Shown here: positions 58,208-64,000 of the stretch, one piece after another
Layout: every line of letters begins with the position of its first letter
Numbering within the stretch: position 1 is the stretch's first letter
Source: Nymphaea colorata
Lineage: Eukaryota > Streptophyta > Magnoliopsida > Nymphaeales > Nymphaeaceae
Direction: 5' to 3'
DNA length: 64,000 nucleotides
NCBI RefSeq assembly: GCF_008831285.2
Contig: NC_045147.1
Span: 4,614,001 to 4,678,000, forward strand
The notes under the pieces: generated by a model
Databases searched by the model: none
What the model saw: the letters and a program-made list of their open reading frames with translations, nothing else
Told to the model about the DNA's origin: nothing
Translations under genes and position numbers: made by a program

Positions 58208-58720
58208 TCATGTGACGTGAGTGTAATAATCCACGATCCTTAGAAAATGATGTGCTCTGGTAAGAGTTGACTGTGAATATGGACCCCAAATGTCACAATG
58301 AATTAATTCATAGGCTTTCAAGTAGAAATATCACTTAAATCAAATTTCAAACGTGTTTTCTTTGCTCGATGACAAGCATCACAACAAATATCTTTATTCA
58401 AAAAGCAATTCAACCCCAAATAAGAATTAACTAGCCTAAGTTTGAATGATGACCAAACCACCTATACCATAGGTCTTGAGATGATGTTATGGCAAAGCAT
58501 TTTCTAGATGACACCAATGATTTAAATTCATATAGTCCTTCTCTTTCTTCACTCTGACCAATCATTGTCCTCGATGCCAGGTCCTACAATACACAATGTG
58601 TGGGAAAAAAGGTTATCGAGCAGTTTAGGGTCTTAGTTAGTTGAGTAACTGATAACAAATTTACTTTAAAAGAGGGAACACACAAAGTATTGTTAAGTGT
58701 AACAGATGTCAAGTGAACAT
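58208..58720 (-). pseudogene. Copia-3 GAG-pre-integrase and integrase start, broken
   Basis: The minus strand between 58720 and 58210 shows scattered copia words, such as CHAKKTRLKFDLS-like C.AKQ. (58330-58390) and LVNSYLGLNCFLNKDIC, and a region reading 'H..SIHCDIWGPYSQSTLTRAHHFL' at 58210-58310, with stops in between. Confidence 0.6.
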
Positions 58721-59984
58721 CAAGTTTTAGATTGATGGGTGTATGACAAGTGTAAAAGTATTGCCAATTTCCATTTGGAAGATTTATGGGTGTATGACAA
58801 GTTTTTTGATTTGATTGAGTTGTCTGCACAAATATGTCGACTTGCTCTAGAATCTATAATCCAAGGTATACAATTTGGATTACATGAAGAAATATTACCT
58901 ACAAAGTTGATTGAGACAGTTTGATCTTTAAAGAGTGACAAGAGTTTCTGGTACTCATCCATAGTGAATGAAGGCACAACTCCCGTGTTACCTTGACTAC
59001 CACTACTTAAAGAACCAACACCATTGATAGTATGGAGGTCTGCCACTTTCTGGTTTTGTGTTATAGCTGAAACTATAGAAGACTTGAAATTGGGGTCCTG
59101 AAACCGATGCCCTAGAGGATAGCCGATTAGCTTATAACAATTTTCTTTTATATGCCCTATACCATGACAGTAGCTACACATGGGTCTGCTCTGACATCCT
59201 CCTTTATTTTGTTGAAACCTAAAGACTTGATTATGGGCTTCCATCTTACTATTATAGTTGCAAGTGATGGCTAGAGCAGCTTCAAAATGTGACCACATGA
59301 ATGTTGATTCACGTTGTTTTTCTTCCTGTAGAACTAAAGCATAAACTTTGTTAATGTTAGGCAAGGGATCAAGCAGTAAGGTTTGACCACGAATTGCTCC
59401 ATACGAGTCATTTAGCCCCATCAAGAATTGGATTACTCTTTCCCTTTGAATATGATTTGAGAAAATTCTCATACAAGGCGGTACGAGAGAATAAGAGTTT
59501 AGTTCATCCCATAACGCCTTAGTTTTTGTGTAGTACATTGTAACTGATAGAGTCTCTTGTTGAAGTTGACATATAGAACTCTGCAGTTGATATATTCTTG
59601 GTGCTAAACTCTGAGTAAACCTGCTTTTCAAATCTTCCCATACATCTTGAGCAGAAGTACCTTAAGCAATCCTAGCAGCAATTTCTTTGCTTTTAGAATT
59701 TAAAATCCATGAAAGAATCATATTATTGCATCTAACCCATAAGGCACGATTCTTATCCCCTTCTTTTGGCTCTTTGATGGATCCATCTATGAAGCCTAGT
59801 TTATTTTTAGGCTGATAAAGCCATATCATGGCTCTACTCGAAAAGCATAATTGTCACCATTAAGTGCTTGAGATACCAACACACTTCCAGGATTATCAAA
59901 ATGATGTAAAAAGAAAGAATCTGTCATCACCAGAGAATTTTCTGAGTTGCTGATGTCACCAATGTTCTTCTCTTTGTCTGCCAT
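58720..59984 (-). pseudogene. Copia-3 gag and protease start
   Basis: The gag start ATG at 59984 opens MADKEKNIGDISNSENSLV, then DSFFLHHFDNPGSVLVSQAL and the NGDNY word typical of this copia group. After two stops a frame of 303 codons (59631-58720) continues with YYTKTKALWDEL, RVIQFLMGLNDSYGAIRGQTLL, a CCHC knuckle CSYCHGIGHIKENC and the protease start PWIIDSRASRHIC (expected WIIDSGAT.H). The Asp is kept but the following Gly is Arg. Confidence 0.88.
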
Positions 59985-60220
59985 AGCTCCTTCTCATTGC
60001 TCTAAGAAGAGGGAGGGAGTTTCAGAGGATTAAGTGCTGCTGCCGCAAAACTTGTTGTCAGTCAGAGATAGCCTTATCTTCAATGAAAAAGAGGTTTTTA
60101 AATAGTATAAATTTCTACAGCACCAGCCAGAACTATACCATGCCACCGGCTTCTGTGCCGCCCTCTTGGAAAATGAATCAGTGCCAGAGATCATAACCAT
60201 CTCCAAGCTGATGAGGAACC

Positions 60221-60688
60221 TTGAAGAGGAAGAAGAAGAAAAATAAGATGGAGAGAGACGGTTGGTTGGACAGGAACCCTAGGGGAGGTCCTCTTCCGCA
60301 GTTGAATGCCTTTTTGCTGGCACGAGCTGATTATTTTCTTCTGATATCCGACGACCATGAGGGGCATAGAAAGAAAGGAGAAGATAGCGCTCAATTGGTG
60401 GGGAAGAGAAGCGGATCCAAACGAAGGAGTAGTGGCGATGTTTCAAGCTCGATCCACCAGTCGCTGATTTTTCAGAAGGGGAAAAAAGCGGCGTCGGCGA
60501 CAGCCGTCTGCAGTCTGAAGCTCCTGTGCAACATTGGCAAAGTCGCCTGGATCGCCAACACCACTTTCCTCATGATCATCATCCCACTCATCATCGAGAT
60601 GGATGGTGATCAGCAGATGAACGACCTCGAGTTGCAGCAATCAAGCCTTCTTGACCCCCCTTCCTCGATGATGCCTCTGCCCAAGTGA
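60221..60688 (+). CDS. TOM9/TOM22-like mitochondrial import receptor subunit, captured inside copia-3
   Basis: Plant TOM9 is the short TOM22 homologue of the outer mitochondrial membrane translocase. This open frame of 155 codons runs antisense to copia-3, between its primer binding site (38 bases away from the stop codon) and gag (237 bases). Residues about 82-145 match TOM9 in order: FQKGKKAASATAV, SLKLLCNIGKVAWIANTTFL, the membrane segment (about 109-125), PLIIEMD, and LELQQSSLL. These keep the W-I-A-x-T-T-F and P-L-I-I-E-M-D signatures. The first 60 residues are not recognised and may come from a shifted 5' leader, since TOM9 is normally 90-100 residues. The part is GC-richer than copia. 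Whether it is expressed is unknown. Plant TOM9 genes are short and often intronless, so a cDNA or a genomic origin is equally possible. Confidence 0.72.
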   Translation: MKRKKKKNKMERDGWLDRNPRGGPLPQLNAFLLARADYFLLISDDHEGHRKKGEDSAQLVGKRSGSKRRSSGDVSSSIHQSLIFQKGKKAASATAVCSLKLLCNIGKVAWIANTTFLMIIIPLIIEMDGDQQMNDLELQQSSLLDPPSSMMPLPK

Positions 60689-60713
60689 TCACTTCAACTT
60701 CACTGCCTTTCCT

Positions 60714-60726
60714 TGCTTTGATACTA
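60714..60726 (-). other. Copia-3 primer binding site
   Basis: Minus-strand TAGTATCAAAGC follows the LTR end CCTCA directly; it matches the iMet site TGGTATCAGAGC with two G-to-A changes. This fixes the inner edge of the LTR and places the TOM9-like frame inside the element. Confidence 0.75.
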
Positions 60727-61022
60727 TGAGGAAACAGGAGAAAGCAGAGAAAGCATGAAAGAGAAACATGGAGAGAACGCACTATCTATTGATCCCTTTG
60801 AGTAACATATATATAGTACAAAACAAATCATTACAAGATTTTTGGTACAAGATTTTTGGTAAGTTATCGATACAAGATTTTAGAGATAATGCACAGCTAT
60901 ATCCTTCCATGTGTATCCTTATCCTTCCAAAACGAATTTTTTCCTAATCTTTTATCCACAGAGAATGTAGCCTATTGATGCGTAACAGCTCTTGATAAGA
61001 GATCTGATCCTTATTCTTGACA
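60727..61022 (-). repeat. Copia-3 5' LTR
   Basis: Read on the minus strand it begins TGTCAAGAATAAGGATC and ends TGTTTCCTCA, canonical TG...CA, 296 bases. It includes a TATATATA word (about 60810-60818), a likely promoter TATA box, and a short duplication ACAAGATTTTTGGT at 60834-60861. Confidence 0.88.
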
Positions 61023-61304
61023 AAAGTTGTTGCAACAAATGTTTCAAATGCGGTGCAAATATCCAATCCATCAATTTTAGCCCATCAATGATTGGACTTG
61101 TTCAACAAGGAGCGCAGTCTGTCTTGTACATGAAAAATAATCAAAATGAGTTTATTTCAAATCTTTATTATTTCTAAAAATTTCAGTAATTATTATAATT
61201 TTACAAAATAATTTTAAGAAGCAATCCAAACCCACCCACCCGCCCACACACACACACACACACACACATACATATATATCACTACAATGAAACAAAATAA
61301 TTTT
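61023..61304. other. Unassigned spacer with (CA)n
   Basis: AT-rich DNA with a (CA)n microsatellite at 61247-61268. It ends where the inverted repeat begins. Confidence 0.5.
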
Positions 61305-63237
61305 GAAATCTCAATCAGCCATCCCGAAGAGGGATAAGCCAAAAAAATTCATCCAACTTACCAAAGATGTCGGATTGCCAATAAAATGAGATCTCCAAAG
61401 AGATTCAAGTATCTTCAAAATTCCAAAATTGATGAAATATGAAGATCTAGATTTCAAACCTAAGTATCCAATAACTTAGGAAATCTAGATTTCAAATCTA
61501 TGTTTTCAAGCTCAAAAAAATGTTTAGATCAAGTATCCAACACTTAGAACAATGCCTAAGTTCCAAAATGCTTCAAAGTTCTCAAACATGACTTTAAGCA
61601 CAATCAATCTTCTAAAGAAAAATCAAGCAGATTTACAACTAAAATCCCATCAATATTTCAACTAAAATAAATTGAAATTGAATTCCCAATTGTCGACCAA
61701 GAACTTGCCAAATCAATTTTCAAAAATCATCAAAATTATGACTTAATTCAAAATCTATAATTAACTACTTTCGAGGCAAATGATTTCAAAGACTCCAAGG
61801 TTGTTATTTTAAAAAACAAAGCTCATGGACTATACACCAGACTGCATTCTTGATTCGAAATATCAAGAGTGGATCTAGCTTCCTCCAACATTCAAGTATT
61901 CTAAAACCAGTTCATGTCTCCAAGAATAAAAACCAAAAAATTATGCATGGAGAAATGAGAGAGTGAAGCATTGACGAAACATATAGTTTGCTTTCACCAA
62001 GCATGTATTTACTCACAATGTAAGACACAAAATCACTAATCACCTAAATATAAGTGAACCAATTCAAAATTGCTATCTGGACCAAGTCATATTTCAATGG
62101 AGATATAGATCAATCGCTTATCTCGAAGCAATAAACATTCAATCCAATATGATTTTGAAAGCTTGAAGTTTTCAAATCTGGGATTTTCCAAAAGGGAATG
62201 CCATCTCAATTTCTCAAAATTCGAGTTCCAAAATGGACTCTAAAATTGGCATTTTGCTTCTTATTTTATGCTTCAAAAGATGTTTAGAAAATTCATTTCA
62301 AGTTACCTTCAATGATCCAAATTTCTAATCAAATTCGCAGATTAAATCAATAGTCCCAACTCAAATGAATTGTCAAAATTCAAAAGAATTTTTGATCAAA
62401 TCCAATTTTCAAATTAGGATGTTCACCTATTTATTTTTACTAGGTGTTTTATAATCAAGGTCGAAGGTGGCCTTCAGTATATAAGGAAAAAATTCACATT
62501 AAACTCTTTTTTTTCTATTTTCAACCGTGGCATGTTTCAACTTAGAATTTCCTTGTATATGTTGATCATTCTCAACCGTGCACTACACCAAATTTGTCTC
62601 ACAACACCTATGCCAGAACACATGCAAAGCCATGTGTTGGCATTGCCCATGTTGACCCATGGACCACCCCCACTACGGTTTAATGGGAATTAATTCATCC
62701 TTATTGCACTTGTCCTGGTTTAAAAGCAATTCCAGATAAACAAAATGCCTGCAAAACCTCATGTCTGTAATATTTCCTGCAACACCCCTTCCCACTCTCA
62801 CATTCTGTCCACCTATGCTGTGGTAAATAAAAGATACTCTGCAGCACTAAACAGAACTGGGGGAGCCCCACACTGTTCCTCTTGTGGCATTGGTGGCAGA
62901 TATAGAGGTCATTGCTCCCAATGCTAAATGAAGAACACTAGTAGTGCAAGTGTCTGTATATGTTGGTCTGATCATGTTGCAGCTGCCAATTTCCATTGGT
63001 ATGCTAGGCGTTGGAGCTTCCAAAAGAAGATTTGTAATGCATTATGTCATCATGATTTTTCCCATCTTTAATGGATTTTGGGTTGCATCCAGATGCCCCT
63101 AATTTGATTGCACCGACGTCGGTGGTATGCATCGGCATGACACTTTAATTGATTGACGGTGGACCTGTATTGATGTTAAGGATTTAGTATTACACAGGAG
63201 CAGCTAATGTTGAGGACATGCAGTTGATGGCCTTTCA
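61305..63237 (-). repeat. Large dispersed repeat, minus-strand copy (permuted)
   Basis: Reverse complements of X (61305-62219) and Y (62172-63237) sit in the order X' Y', joined through one R repeat at 62172-62219. An ordinary inverted copy of 48989-50929 would give Y' X'. Reading on the minus strand, Y starts at the place where X and Y meet in the other copy (the microsatellite), and the new X/Y joint lies at R, which forms both ends of the other copy. Confidence 0.82.
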
Positions 63238-64000
63238 CTTCTAGTTAGGTAAGCAGATCATGGTGAAAGTTGCCTGGACTTCTCTCTCTGTTCCCCCTCT
63301 CTCCCTCTCTTTCTCTCTCCCTCTCACTCGCTCACTCGCTCACTCACTGATGCTTCATTCATGCATGTGATGGCTTGGGCGATGTGGGAGAAGTATGCAT
63401 GGAGGCTACAGAGGAGAAGTATGTGTAAATGTTCCCCAGTCTCAAGATTGTTGTCATAGCCACTATTTGTTACAATGGCCATGATGGCATGAATCTCTTA
63501 TGGCTTTTGAAAATCTAACTTCTTGCAAACTTGCACTTGCCCAAGTGTTCTCCTTGCTGACCTGATCGACCCTCAAGCATGCACTTCAATGCTTCATGCC
63601 TGCACCCTCCGTGGTTGTGTCTCATTGTTTGCTACCCTGGCTTTCATTCCTATCCCCCCATTGATATATGTGTTCGAGGAATTTCCTGAGAGAAACCTTA
63701 GACTGGACTTCTCACAGGCTCTGAAAGATAAAACTAAATAACAAAACATTCAATGAGGAAACTTTTGTCCCTTTGGGTTGATCTATCACAAAGATTCATG
63801 ATTCTAGTTCTACCTTAAGAAAGTAAAAAAACAACTCCAGAATGCACTTGCACTTGTTGTATCAATTCATATCTCATTGCTAAAGTGATTGTCATATAGC
63901 TGGGTAGATTCTTTGTCCTTAATATGACAAGAAAAGCATTGAAGACAATTGTCACAAATCGAGAGACTGGAGAAATCTTCACTTTCTACAAGTTCTACTA
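63238..64000. other. Unassigned DNA with (TC)n stretch
   Basis: A TCTCTC/CTCACTCGCTCACTCG tract lies at 63275-63350. A 72-codon plus-strand frame at 63523-63741 has no recognised motif and is not called a gene. Confidence 0.45.

Larger units (their letters stand above)
55480..61022 (-). mobile_element. Copia-3: Ty1/copia element with a captured host gene
   Basis: On the minus strand it has a 5' LTR (60727-61022), an iMet-type primer binding site, a long leader that carries an antisense TOM9-like frame, gag, integrase, reverse transcriptase, RNase H, a polypurine tract and a 3' LTR truncated at its outer end (55480-55628). The LTR parts that can be compared match at about 92 percent by eye. 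Integrase (RSYNGAEF) and reverse transcriptase (HVDN) both have changed catalytic residues. No target duplication can be seen because the outer end of the 3' LTR is lost. Confidence 0.9.

Noticed and set aside
63523-63741. 72-codon frame with Cys-rich start
   Set aside because: No motif recognised and no second exon or conserved signal seen before the window ends.

Overview
This 64 kb window is nuclear DNA of a flowering plant. It is AT-rich and full of microsatellites and retrotransposons, with two recognisable intact host genes as GC-richer or intron-bearing islands. I cannot place the species; the codon usage of the long exon would fit a monocot or an early-diverging angiosperm, but that is only an impression.

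Layout. 1-10.5 kb: transposon debris, namely a decayed CACTA (En/Spm) element on the minus strand (about 0.3-2.6 kb), a BED-finger scrap of a hAT-like transposase, and two non-autonomous elements rich in GATTCG-like words. 10.5-13.3 kb: GCP3/SPC98, the gamma-tubulin complex component 3 gene (+ strand, two coding exons). 16.2-18.3 kb: ATG10, the E2-like enzyme of autophagy (- strand, six coding exons reconstructed here). The two genes converge tail to tail. 19.4-27.9 kb: a plant LINE (L1-type) whose ORF1 is split by a 2.2 kb Cys/Ser-type CT-rich tandem repeat and a 650 bp MITE-like element. The LINE 3' part and about 1.9 kb downstream are present twice (26.5-35.2 kb and 35.8-43.7 kb). Each copy has been hit by a different Ty1/copia element at a place where the other copy is still empty (copia-1, 27915-33254, minus strand; copia-2, 36524-41044, plus strand). 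45.1-48.8 kb: a degenerate tandem array with a unit of about 0.5 kb. 49.0-50.9 kb and 61.3-63.2 kb: two inverted copies of a 1.9 kb sequence whose halves are in swapped order. Between them lie low-complexity AGCAGC-rich DNA and a third copia element (55480-61022, minus strand).

Most interesting point. Copia-3 carries, between its primer binding site and gag and in antisense orientation, an open 155-codon frame whose C-terminal half matches plant TOM9/TOM22, a subunit of the mitochondrial outer-membrane protein import complex. This looks like a host gene captured by a retrotransposon. The circularly permuted inverted duplication is the second structural oddity, and copia-1 has non-canonical LTR ends (TA...TA) with a perfect adjacent primer binding site and a 5 bp target duplication.

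The two host genes act in unrelated processes (microtubule nucleation and autophagosome formation), so their neighbourhood has no evident functional meaning. All coordinates of splice sites, repeat edges and domain limits were read by eye without alignment software.
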